Below are positions 15,969-22,638 of a stretch of DNA of 38,516 nt, piece after piece. How positions within the stretch are numbered: position 1 is the stretch's first letter; every line of letters begins with the position of its first letter. The notes under the pieces were generated by a model. The model saw only the letters and a program-made list of their open reading frames with translations, searched no databases and had not been told where the DNA came from. Location of the stretch: positions 1 through 38,516 of the forward strand of contig SVAO01000010.1 in assembly GCA_015059365.1 (NCBI GenBank), given 5' to 3'. Made by a program: the position numbers and the translations under genes. Source of the stretch: Bacillota bacterium. Its GTDB lineage: Bacteria; Bacillota_I; Bacilli_A; RF39; UBA660.

Positions 15969-17039
15969 ATGAATTACGTAAAATGTAGAGTTGGAGATTT
16001 ATTCGATATTCATCCGACAAAAGCTTATAAAGGTAATAATAACGATATTCTATCAGAAAATGGTAAAACACCTGTAGTGGCTAATAATAGTATAAATAAT
16101 GGAATAGGGGGGTATTCACACTTGGAGCCTACTGAAAAAGGTGGTATTATTACATTCTCAGATACTACTACTGCAGATGCTGTATTTTTTCAACCAGATG
16201 ATTTTATTGGTTATTCACATGTTCAAGGAATGTATCCTAAAGATAAAAGATGGAACGAAAATTCGCTAAAATATTTCCTTGTTTTATTTAAAAAACTCGC
16301 TCAATCTATAGGATTCGATTACGCTAATAAATTTAATAGAAAAATTGCAGCTGAATTTGAAATACAATTACCATCTAAAAATGGAAAAGATATTGATTTT
16401 GAATATATGGAATCTTATATACTAAATATGGAAAAAGAATATATTCAAGAGGTACAGAAATATATTGAACAAAAACTTTTAGAGGAAGTTAAAATCAATC
16501 CAAATGATTTTAAAATATTAAGTGAAGAAAAACAATATAAAGAGTTTTCATTCGATAAAATATTAGAAAAAATAAAAACTAATAGCCTTGGATATAAAGC
16601 AAAAGCTTTACCTAAAGAACCAATCGGAGAATATAAATTGCCTGCTTTAACAGCCGGAATAACAAATCAAGGGTTGTCATGTTATGTTCCGTATGATGGA
16701 GCAACTATCTTGAAAAATTGTATAAGCGTGTCAGCAAATGGAGCAAACTCCGGAGCAATGTTTTATCAACCAAAAGAATTTACAGTTCTACAAGACAGTT
16801 ATGCCCTGAAACCAATAGATGATAATGTAACAGAATTTGCACAGTTATATTTGGTTAGTGCTATGCAACATGTTATAAAAGGAAATTATGATTGGACAAA
16901 TAAAGCTGGATGGGAAAGAATAAGAACAAAAAAAATGACATTACCTATAGATGATCAAGGAAATCCTGATTATATTTATATGGATGCATATATTAGAAAT
17001 CAAGAAAAAATAATTTTAGATTGCTTAATTGATAAATAA
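15969..17039 (+). CDS. Specificity subunit of the BcgI-like system
   Basis: A 356-residue HsdS/BcgI-B-like protein that should read the two halves of the recognition site. It has two target-recognition domains, each followed by a helical spacer. TRD1 runs from VGDLFDIHPTKAYKG to FEIQLPSKNGKDIDFEYMESYI, followed by the helix NMEKEYIQEVQKYIEQKL. TRD2 runs from FDKILEKIKT through SVSANGANSGAMFYQP to KKMTLPIDDQGNPDYIYMDAYI, followed by a C-terminal helix. The parallel endings (PSKNGKDIDFEYMESYI and PIDDQGNPDYIYMDAYI) show an internal duplication. The size matches BcgI B (about 340 residues). It is cotranscribed with the RM subunit (2-nt gap), and a terminator overlaps the stop. The recognition sequence cannot be read from the protein. 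Confidence 0.87.
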   Translation: MNYVKCRVGDLFDIHPTKAYKGNNNDILSENGKTPVVANNSINNGIGGYSHLEPTEKGGIITFSDTTTADAVFFQPDDFIGYSHVQGMYPKDKRWNENSLKYFLVLFKKLAQSIGFDYANKFNRKIAAEFEIQLPSKNGKDIDFEYMESYILNMEKEYIQEVQKYIEQKLLEEVKINPNDFKILSEEKQYKEFSFDKILEKIKTNSLGYKAKALPKEPIGEYKLPALTAGITNQGLSCYVPYDGATILKNCISVSANGANSGAMFYQPKEFTVLQDSYALKPIDDNVTEFAQLYLVSAMQHVIKGNYDWTNKAGWERIRTKKMTLPIDDQGNPDYIYMDAYIRNQEKIILDCLIDK

Positions 17040-17063
17040 GATTTATTCTAATCTTATTTTTTT
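17034..17063 (+). terminator. Terminator of the restriction operon
   Basis: Stem AAATAAGATT (17034-17043) / AATCTTATTT (17050-17059) with a 6-nt loop and a T7 tract; the TAA stop lies in the left arm. Confidence 0.85.
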
Positions 17064-17154
17064 GTTATTCTTCTCTAGAAGAGATCGGAATTTTATGAAA
17101 AGACTTATAATTATTGATCTCCTGATAATTTAAATATACACTCAAGTATATTTT

Positions 17155-17172
17155 AGATACAAATTTAGATAC
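17155..17172 (+). repeat. Direct repeat, right copy (left copy 13784-13801)
   Basis: AGATACAAATTTAGATAC against AGATACAAATTTACATAC on the left, one mismatch in 18. The two copies bracket the restriction genes, 3.37 kb apart. Confidence 0.65.
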
Positions 17173-17218
17173 CGGATTAAAGAATTACTATAAAATTTGC
17201 AATTATCAAGCAAAATAA

Positions 17219-17254
17219 TGCAATAAAAAGGCAAGATTTTGCTTTTTTATTGCA
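17219..17254. terminator. 16-bp hairpin, terminator-like on both strands
   Basis: TGCAATAAAAAGGCAA (17219-17234) / TTGCTTTTTTATTGCA (17239-17254) with loop GATT and one G-U. The inner GGCAA/TTGCT core is followed by T-rich arm sequence on either strand, so it could stop transcripts from both sides and insulate the island from the riboswitch operon. Confidence 0.6.
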
Positions 17255-17338
17255 AAAAATTACAATTTTCTGGGCCCCCTGAAGAGAGCAAAATATTACT
17301 AATTTACTAGTAATGATATAAATTGAATTACTTATCTC

Positions 17339-17367
17339 TTGTTGACTACCCCTAAAAATGCTATAAT
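17339..17367 (+). promoter_or_regulatory. Promoter of the manganese riboswitch operon
   Basis: -35 TTGTTG (17339-17344), 17-nt spacer and extended -10 TGcTATAAT (17359-17367). The start site should fall near 17374, exactly at the 5' strand of riboswitch helix P1. Confidence 0.75.
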
Positions 17368-17373
17368 TATACT

Positions 17374-17459
17374 AAGCAAGGGAGTAGTTAACATTCCTAT
17401 GTGATAAAGTCAACATTCACGATTTTAATCTGGCTTTATTTTAATAACGAGACTTGTTT
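17374..17459 (+). promoter_or_regulatory. yybP-ykoY (Mn2+) riboswitch aptamer
   Basis: The leader carries the hallmark sequences of the yybP-ykoY family, an Mn2+-sensing riboswitch: GGGAGTAG (17380-17387), GTCAACATTC (17409-17418) and TAACGAGACTT (17445-17455). Helix P1 is AAGCAAG (17374-17380) with CTTGTTT (17453-17459). This riboswitch normally turns on exporters of Mn2+, including P-type ATPases annotated as Ca2+ pumps, which fits the next gene. Confidence 0.87.
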
Positions 17460-17487
17460 GTGTTTTTATGTACAAATAAGTTTTTTT
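17452..17487 (+). terminator. Riboswitch-controlled terminator
   Basis: ACTTGTTTGT (17452-17461) pairs with ACAAATAAGT (17472-17481), one G-U, followed by T6. The left arm contains the 3' strand of riboswitch P1 (17453-17459), so aptamer and terminator are mutually exclusive. Ligand should stabilise P1 and let transcription continue (ON switch). Confidence 0.83.
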
Positions 17488-17507
17488 GTTAAAGAATGGA
17501 GGAAAGT

Positions 17508-20126
17508 ATGTTTTACAATAAAAATATAGAAGTTATAGAAAAAGAATTAGAAACTAGTACATCAGGTCTTACTAGTAATGAAGCAAAAAAAAGGAAAGAA
17601 GAATATGGGGAAAATACTTTACCTAAAAAGAAAAAAGATAGTATTTTAAAAATTTTTTTTAGTGAATTTAAAGATCCGATTGTAATACTTTTAATGTTTG
17701 CTGTATTAGCGTCGTTAATCGCAGGTGAGGTTATTGATGCTGTTGCTATAGTAGTAATTGTTTTAATTGATATAATCATGGGTACATATCAAGAAAATAA
17801 AGCAAATAATACTGCAGAAGCATTGGAAAAATTAGTTACTGTAAAAGTAAAAGTTGTAAGAGATAATAAAGTACAAATTATTGATTCCTTAGATTTAACA
17901 ATTGGTGATTATGTATTATTAGAATCAGGGGATAAAATATCTGCAGATATGAGAATAGTAGAAGCTCATAATTTTATGGTAGACGAATCTGTTCTTACTG
18001 GAGAAAGTGTACAAGTAAATAAAAATAGTGTAGTTATAGAAAAAGAAAATATTTCAATAAATGAACAATTTAATATGGTTTTTGCAGGTACTAGTGTTGT
18101 AACAGGAAGAGCTAAAGCAATTGTAGTTTCTATAGGATTAAATACTGAGTTAGGGAAAATTGCTTCTAGTATCAATAAAACAAAAGAAGAAAAGTCGCCA
18201 CTTACAATACGTGTTGAAAAGTTTTCAAAACAAATAAGTATGCTTGTTTTAGCAATTGCATTTGTTATCACGTTTTTATTAATGTCAAAGGGAGTCCCTA
18301 ATCATGAAATATTTTTATCAGTAGTTGCACTTGCTGTATCAGCCATGCCAGAAGGACTTCCTTTAGCTCTTACAATGGCTCTTACAATTGCTTCAAATAA
18401 AATGTCTAAAAAGAATGTTATTGTAAGAAAATTAAATTCTGTTGAATCATTGGGAAGCTGTACAGTAATCGCATCTGATAAAACAGGGACACTTACTGTA
18501 AATGAGCAAACTGCAAAAAAAATATTACTTCCTAATAATTTGGAATTTGATATAACTGGTGTAGGTTACGAGTTTGAAGGAGAAGTAATTGGTGAAAATA
18601 TTGATTTAGCTAGTGAAATAGCTTTATATGGGGTACTTAATAATGAATCAGTTATTGATAATGAAAAAAGAGTAGGAGATTCAATTGATGTTGCATTTAA
18701 AGTTTTAGGGAAAAAGTTAGATATTAATACTCATGATATTAAAACATTAGAAATAATTCCTTATGAATCAGAAAACAAATACTCCGCAGTATTCTATGAA
18801 ATAAATGGAGAAACTTATTGTACTGTAAAAGGTTCATTAGAAGTGGTAAAATCTTTTTGTAGTAAAATTAATTTAATCAATGATAGTATTGATTCTAATA
18901 TTTTAGAAGAACAAAATGAGTCTTTAGCAAAATCAGGATATCGTGTGATTGCACTTGCGAATGGAAAAGTAGAACGAAAAGATAAATATTGTGAACATGA
19001 TATTAAAAATTTAACTTTTGCAGGTATGGTTGGATTCATCGATCCTATTAGAAAAGAAGTAGTAAAATCTATTGAAGAATGTAGAGATGCAGGAATTAAA
19101 GTATTAATGATTACAGGGGATCATCCTCTAACTGCTTATTCAATCGCAAAAGAATTAAAGTTAACTAATGATTATAGTACAGTAACTACTGGAATAGAGT
19201 TAGAAGAATACTTTAAAAAAGGTGAGAAAGAATTTGATGAATTTGTTTTAAGTAAAAACATATTTACAAGGGTAACACCACTTCAAAAATTGGAAATAGT
19301 AAATTCATTAAAACGTCAAGGTGAGTTTGTGGCTGTAACAGGTGATGGTGTAAATGATGCTCCTGCATTAAAGACTGCGAATATCGGAATTGCGATGGGA
19401 AGTGGGACTGATATAGCAAGAGAAACAGCTAATATGATAGTAATTGATGATAATTTTAAATCAATAGTTGCAGGAATCAAAGAAGGAAGAATTGCTTATG
19501 CAAATATAAGAAAGATAATATACTTTTTAATATCTTGTGGACTTGCGGAGGTATTGTTTTTCTGTCTTTCTATACTTTTTGATTTACCAATGCCTTTAAT
19601 TGCAATACAATTATTATGGCTTAATGTTGTAACAGATGGAATTCAGGATTTTGCACTTTCTTTTGAAAAAGGTGAAAATGGAATTATGAAAGAGAAACCA
19701 AGAAATCCTAAAGAACCATTATTTGATAAACATTTATTTCAAGAAATATTAGTATCAGGTTTGATAATAGGGTTAGTTGTTTTTGCGATATGGTATTTCT
19801 TGATTAATAGCATTAAAATGGATGTTAATGTAGCTCGTGGTTATATTATGGCACTTATGGTATTTATTCAAAATGTGCATGTGTTTAATTGTCGTAGTGA
19901 AAAGAAATCTGCATTTTCAGTTTCATTAAAGTCAAATAAGTTAATCGTAGGTGGAGTATTTGCCTCAATTTTATTACAAATAATTGTAATGGAAGTTCCA
20001 TTATTTTCTAAATTTTTAGGAACAAGTTCTATTTCAGTAGTTCATTTATTATATTTATTTATGGTTTCATTAACAGTTTTAGTGATGGTGGAATTATATA
20101 AAAAGATAAAATATAGGAAGCAATAG
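17508..20126 (+). CDS. P-type cation ATPase (P2A type), probable Mn2+/Ca2+ exporter
   Basis: A P2A-type ATPase of 872 residues, normal for SERCA/PMR1-like pumps. Visible motifs are the N-terminal cation-ATPase domain with GENTLPKKKKDS, actuator TGES (164-167), PEGLP in TM4 (281-285), the phosphorylation site DKTGTLT (324-330), the hinge GDGVNDAP (612-619) and TM6 NVVTDGIQDFALSFE. Annotation pipelines would call it a calcium ATPase, but the yybP-ykoY riboswitch immediately upstream predicts that Mn2+ is its physiological substrate, as for Lactococcus YoaB. ATG 17508 is chosen over the in-frame ATG 17496 because GGAGG (17498-17502) is spaced 5 nt from it and would lie inside the longer frame. 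It is followed 11 nt later by a DUF2238-like membrane protein gene. The fold is certain; ion specificity is inferred. Confidence 0.93.
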   Translation: MFYNKNIEVIEKELETSTSGLTSNEAKKRKEEYGENTLPKKKKDSILKIFFSEFKDPIVILLMFAVLASLIAGEVIDAVAIVVIVLIDIIMGTYQENKANNTAEALEKLVTVKVKVVRDNKVQIIDSLDLTIGDYVLLESGDKISADMRIVEAHNFMVDESVLTGESVQVNKNSVVIEKENISINEQFNMVFAGTSVVTGRAKAIVVSIGLNTELGKIASSINKTKEEKSPLTIRVEKFSKQISMLVLAIAFVITFLLMSKGVPNHEIFLSVVALAVSAMPEGLPLALTMALTIASNKMSKKNVIVRKLNSVESLGSCTVIASDKTGTLTVNEQTAKKILLPNNLEFDITGVGYEFEGEVIGENIDLASEIALYGVLNNESVIDNEKRVGDSIDVAFKVLGKKLDINTHDIKTLEIIPYESENKYSAVFYEINGETYCTVKGSLEVVKSFCSKINLINDSIDSNILEEQNESLAKSGYRVIALANGKVERKDKYCEHDIKNLTFAGMVGFIDPIRKEVVKSIEECRDAGIKVLMITGDHPLTAYSIAKELKLTNDYSTVTTGIELEEYFKKGEKEFDEFVLSKNIFTRVTPLQKLEIVNSLKRQGEFVAVTGDGVNDAPALKTANIGIAMGSGTDIARETANMIVIDDNFKSIVAGIKEGRIAYANIRKIIYFLISCGLAEVLFFCLSILFDLPMPLIAIQLLWLNVVTDGIQDFALSFEKGENGIMKEKPRNPKEPLFDKHLFQEILVSGLIIGLVVFAIWYFLINSIKMDVNVARGYIMALMVFIQNVHVFNCRSEKKSAFSVSLKSNKLIVGGVFASILLQIIVMEVPLFSKFLGTSSISVVHLLYLFMVSLTVLVMVELYKKIKYRKQ

Positions 20127-20137
20127 GATGTGTTTTT

Positions 20138-20935
20138 ATGAAAAAAATAATTAATAAATTAAAAAAACTTATATTGTATGAAAATAAAGTTTCATTAACG
20201 ATTTATCTTGTTTTGAGATTTTTAATAATTGTATGTATGGTGAGGGAATTATTTAATGGTAATTTTCAAAATGCGTTATTGTGTGTGTTGTCACTTATCT
20301 TATTTTTAATTCCGGCATTTGTAGAAAAAAAGTTTAAAATAGATTTACCAACTGTTTTAGAGGTAATAATTTTTATATTTATTTTTTCGGCTGAAATTCT
20401 TGGAGAAATAAATAATTTTTATGGACGTTTTCCACTATTTGATGATATTTTACATACAATCAATGGTTTTTTAGCTGCAAGTGTAGGATTCTCGCTGGTC
20501 TATTTACTAAATGAAAAATCTGAATCAGTTAATCTATCTCCTGTTTTTATATCATTAGTCGCATTTTGTTTTTCTATGACAATTGGCGTTGTTTGGGAAT
20601 TCTTCGAATATGGGATGGATAATATATTTAATCTGGATATGCAAAAAGATGCATATGTTTACAATATAAATACTGTAACTATTGATCCTAAACATGCTAA
20701 TAATGTTATTAAGATAGATGATATAAATAATACAATAATTTATAAACAAGGTGGTAGCGAGTTATTAAAACTAGATGGATATTTAGATATTGGCCTACAT
20801 GATACGATGAAGGATCTATTAGTAAATTTTATAGGTGCTTTAATTTTTAGTATATTTGGATATATGTATATAATAAATAAGGAAAAATATCATCTGGCTG
20901 GTAAATTTTTAACTCAAAAAAATCTAAAGGAATAG
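20138..20935 (+). CDS. DUF2238/YjdF-like membrane protein in the Mn2+ operon
   Basis: A 265-residue polytopic membrane protein. Helices are visible at about 20-36, 43-62, 72-90, 107-125, 137-153 and 228-246. Conserved-looking polar residues sit near the membrane: FDDILHTINGF (101-111) and WEFFEYGMD (153-161), followed by DMQKD. These match my recollection of the DUF2238 (E. coli YjdF) family, whose function is not established. About 60 residues between the last two helices form a loop with no clear motif. It is 11 nt after the ATPase gene with no terminator between them, so it should be under the same riboswitch. The Asp/His/Glu residues could bind a metal, but this is inference. The family call is moderate; operon membership is strong. 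Confidence 0.75.
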   Translation: MKKIINKLKKLILYENKVSLTIYLVLRFLIIVCMVRELFNGNFQNALLCVLSLILFLIPAFVEKKFKIDLPTVLEVIIFIFIFSAEILGEINNFYGRFPLFDDILHTINGFLAASVGFSLVYLLNEKSESVNLSPVFISLVAFCFSMTIGVVWEFFEYGMDNIFNLDMQKDAYVYNINTVTIDPKHANNVIKIDDINNTIIYKQGGSELLKLDGYLDIGLHDTMKDLLVNFIGALIFSIFGYMYIINKEKYHLAGKFLTQKNLKE

Positions 20936-20951
20936 AAATATTCTTTTTTTT
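20926..20951 (+). terminator. Terminator of the Mn2+ operon
   Basis: Stem AAAGGAATA (20926-20934) / TATTCTTTT (20939-20947), one G-U, GAAA loop and a T tract; the TAG stop overlaps the left arm and loop. Confidence 0.82.
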
Positions 20952-20955
20952 GTAT

Positions 20956-20961
20956 TATAAT
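20956..20961 (+). promoter_or_regulatory. -10 box upstream of the VanY-type gene
   Basis: TATAAT follows the preceding terminator by 4 nt and lies 28 nt before the GTG start; no -35 was recognised. Confidence 0.5.
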
Positions 20962-20989
20962 AAGAATGAATATAAAGGATGGATGATTC

Positions 20990-22066
20990 GTGAAAAAGAA
21001 AAATTTATTAAATATTTTATTTATATTTTTATTAGTATTAATTAGTTTAGTAAGTATATATGGATGGATAAAAAATAGTTTTATTTTTGAACTTTTAGGA
21101 GATAAAGAAATTAACATAAATGTGAATGAAAAATATGAAGAATCGGGATATAAAGTAGTTTTTTTAGGTAGTGATTATACACATAATGTTGAAGTGGAAA
21201 ACAATGTTAATTTTAATAAAATAGGAGAATACGAGGTAAAATATCGTTTTAAAAATTGGTTTGTTGATAAAACAATAGTTAGAAAGGTTATTGTTAAAGA
21301 TAATGAAGCCCCAGTTATATCTTTAAATGGTAATAATAAAATAACTATTAAAGTTGGAGAAAATTATACAGAACCAGGAGTGAATGCATTAGATAATTAT
21401 GATGGTGACATTACAACTAGCGTTAAAATAGAAGGCTCTGTTAATACGGAAAAAACTGGTGATTATGAAATTGTTTATAAAGTTGTTGATAGTAGTGGAA
21501 ACGAGACTAGTATAACTAGAACTGTTATAGTAGAAGAAAAATATACAGGAGGATATGGAATAATAGTTCCAGGGCCAACATATATTAACGGAATACTAAT
21601 TGTAAATAAAAAATATAGTTTGCCTAGTACATATGGTGGTACAGATTCTACTGCATTATCTGCTTTGAAAGAGTTACAATCGGCAGGTCAAAAGGAAGGT
21701 TTTAGTCTTCAACTTGTTTCTGGATATCGTTCTTATGAAACACAAAAAAGAATATATAATAATTACGTAAATCGTTGGGGAATTGAATATACAGATACAA
21801 CCTCAGCTCGTCCAGGACATTCGGAACATCAAACTGGTCTTGCATTTGATGTTGGAGAGTTAACAAGTAATTATGGAGAAACAAAAGAAGGAATATGGTT
21901 AAAAAATAATTGTTATAAATATGGGTTTATAATTAGATATTTAAAAGGCAAAGAAAACATTACAGGATATTCTTATGAACCTTGGCATATTCGTTATGTT
22001 GGTGTAGAGGTTGCCACTGAAATAATGCAAAAAAATATAACACTTGAAGAATATTTAGGAGTTTAA
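20990..22066 (+). CDS. Membrane-anchored D,D-carboxypeptidase (VanY family) with Ig-like domains
   Basis: A 358-residue cell-wall enzyme that should trim D-Ala from peptidoglycan stem peptides outside the cell. Residues 7-27 form an uncleaved-looking signal anchor. Residues about 38-103 and 107-183 are two tandem Ig-like repeats of the DUF5011 type; the second has DNEAPVISLNG, EPGVNALDNYDGD and YKVVDSSGN. The C-terminal VanY domain has SGYRSYETQ (244-252), the zinc motif S278-x-H280-x-x-G283-x-A285-x-D287, and E330-P-W-H333. All zinc ligands (H280, D287, H333) and the catalytic Glu are present. The start is GTG with GGATGG upstream. A resistance role is not implied: no vanHAX-type genes are nearby, so housekeeping wall remodelling is the likely job. 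Confidence 0.91.
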   Translation: MKKKNLLNILFIFLLVLISLVSIYGWIKNSFIFELLGDKEININVNEKYEESGYKVVFLGSDYTHNVEVENNVNFNKIGEYEVKYRFKNWFVDKTIVRKVIVKDNEAPVISLNGNNKITIKVGENYTEPGVNALDNYDGDITTSVKIEGSVNTEKTGDYEIVYKVVDSSGNETSITRTVIVEEKYTGGYGIIVPGPTYINGILIVNKKYSLPSTYGGTDSTALSALKELQSAGQKEGFSLQLVSGYRSYETQKRIYNNYVNRWGIEYTDTTSARPGHSEHQTGLAFDVGELTSNYGETKEGIWLKNNCYKYGFIIRYLKGKENITGYSYEPWHIRYVGVEVATEIMQKNITLEEYLGV

Positions 22067-22077
22067 CTCCTTTTTTT
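22057..22077 (+). terminator. Terminator overlapping the VanY-type stop
   Basis: Stem AGGAGT (22057-22062) / ACTCCT (22066-22071), loop TTA, T7 tail; the TAA stop spans the loop end and right arm. Confidence 0.78.
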
Positions 22078-22118
22078 ATAAAATAAAAAAAATAGGTCAC
22101 ATTATAAATGGTGATTCT

Positions 22119-22574
22119 ATGAAAAAAATAGTGATTTTAGTAATTATTCTGATAGTTTTTTTAATATTTAGTAAGGATCAAGATAATCTTGTTATGGTAA
22201 ATAAACTAGATAGTATAGAGGATAATATGACCGTAGTTTATTTTTATATACCAAATTTAAGTACAAAAAATATAATTAATTATTTTGATGATAATAGTAA
22301 TATTATTGGATTATATCCTTATGTTAATCCAATATATAAAAAAAAGACTGGCGATATGTTTTACGGATTTAATAATCAATCATTAAAAAAGAATATAAAT
22401 AATTTTATAAAAATTTATAAAACTAAATTAATCAATAATAATTTTAATAGTGACGCAATTATGATAGAGTATAATGGTATTAAAATAGAAGCAGTAAAAG
22501 CATATATGAATAAGAAAGACATAAAAAGTTTTTTAAAAAAATGTAAAAATTGTAACTATAGTTTAACAAAATAA
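22119..22574 (+). CDS. Unknown secreted or membrane-anchored protein
   Basis: A 151-residue protein with an N-terminal hydrophobic segment (residues 3-17, VILVIILIVFLIFS) and a Lys/Asn-rich extracellular part. The sequence is strongly biased to Asn, Ile and Lys. Two Cys lie near the C-terminus (KKCKNCNYS), spaced CKNC, which could form a disulfide or bind metal. No family was recognised. The ribosome-binding site GGTGAT is 3 nt from the ATG. It lies between the VanY-type gene and uvrA, without a clear terminator of its own. It is probably a real gene, given its start site and lack of overlap with other frames. Confidence 0.68.
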   Translation: MKKIVILVIILIVFLIFSKDQDNLVMVNKLDSIEDNMTVVYFYIPNLSTKNIINYFDDNSNIIGLYPYVNPIYKKKTGDMFYGFNNQSLKKNINNFIKIYKTKLINNNFNSDAIMIEYNGIKIEAVKAYMNKKDIKSFLKKCKNCNYSLTK

Positions 22575-22592
22575 AAAAAATAATATGAATTA

Positions 22593-22601
22593 TGATATAA
22601 T
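22593..22601 (+). promoter_or_regulatory. Extended -10 promoter of uvrA
   Basis: TGaTATAAT, a perfect extended -10, lies 37 nt before the uvrA ATG. No LexA-type operator was noticed around it. Confidence 0.62.
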
Positions 22602-22638
22602 ATGTCGTAGATGAATTTTGTGTTGCGGAGGAATAGTC

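Larger units (their letters stand above)
17064..17338. other. Non-coding right flank of the restriction island
   Basis: About 275 AT-rich bases with no credible gene. They contain AGATACAAATTTAGATAC (17155-17172), which matches 13784-13801 at 17 of 18 positions; a perfect 16-bp hairpin (17219-17254); and CCCCCTGAAGAGAGCAAAA (17275-17293). The last combines the CCCCCTGAAG of small RNA B with the TGAAGAGAACAAAA of the left flank. Confidence 0.6.

Noticed and set aside
13676..17284. CCCCCTGAAG as a simple att core duplicated by integration of the restriction island
   Set aside because: A third copy of the 8-nt core (11387-11394) lies outside the island, there is no integrase gene, and the sequence next to each copy differs; kept only as part of the flank-repeat observation.
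17065..17338. Short ORFs (for example MKRLIIIDLLII near 17097) in the right flank
   Set aside because: Only about a dozen codons, no ribosome-binding site and no supporting promoter.
20990..22066. VanY-type gene as evidence of a vancomycin resistance cluster
   Set aside because: No vanS/vanR, vanH/A/X or serine-racemase genes nearby; the Ig-like domains and lone context fit a wall-remodelling enzyme.
22103..22108. TATAAA as the -10 box of the 22119 gene
   Set aside because: Only 10 nt separate it from the ATG, so the transcript would start after the Shine-Dalgarno sequence; the box is more likely chance AT sequence.
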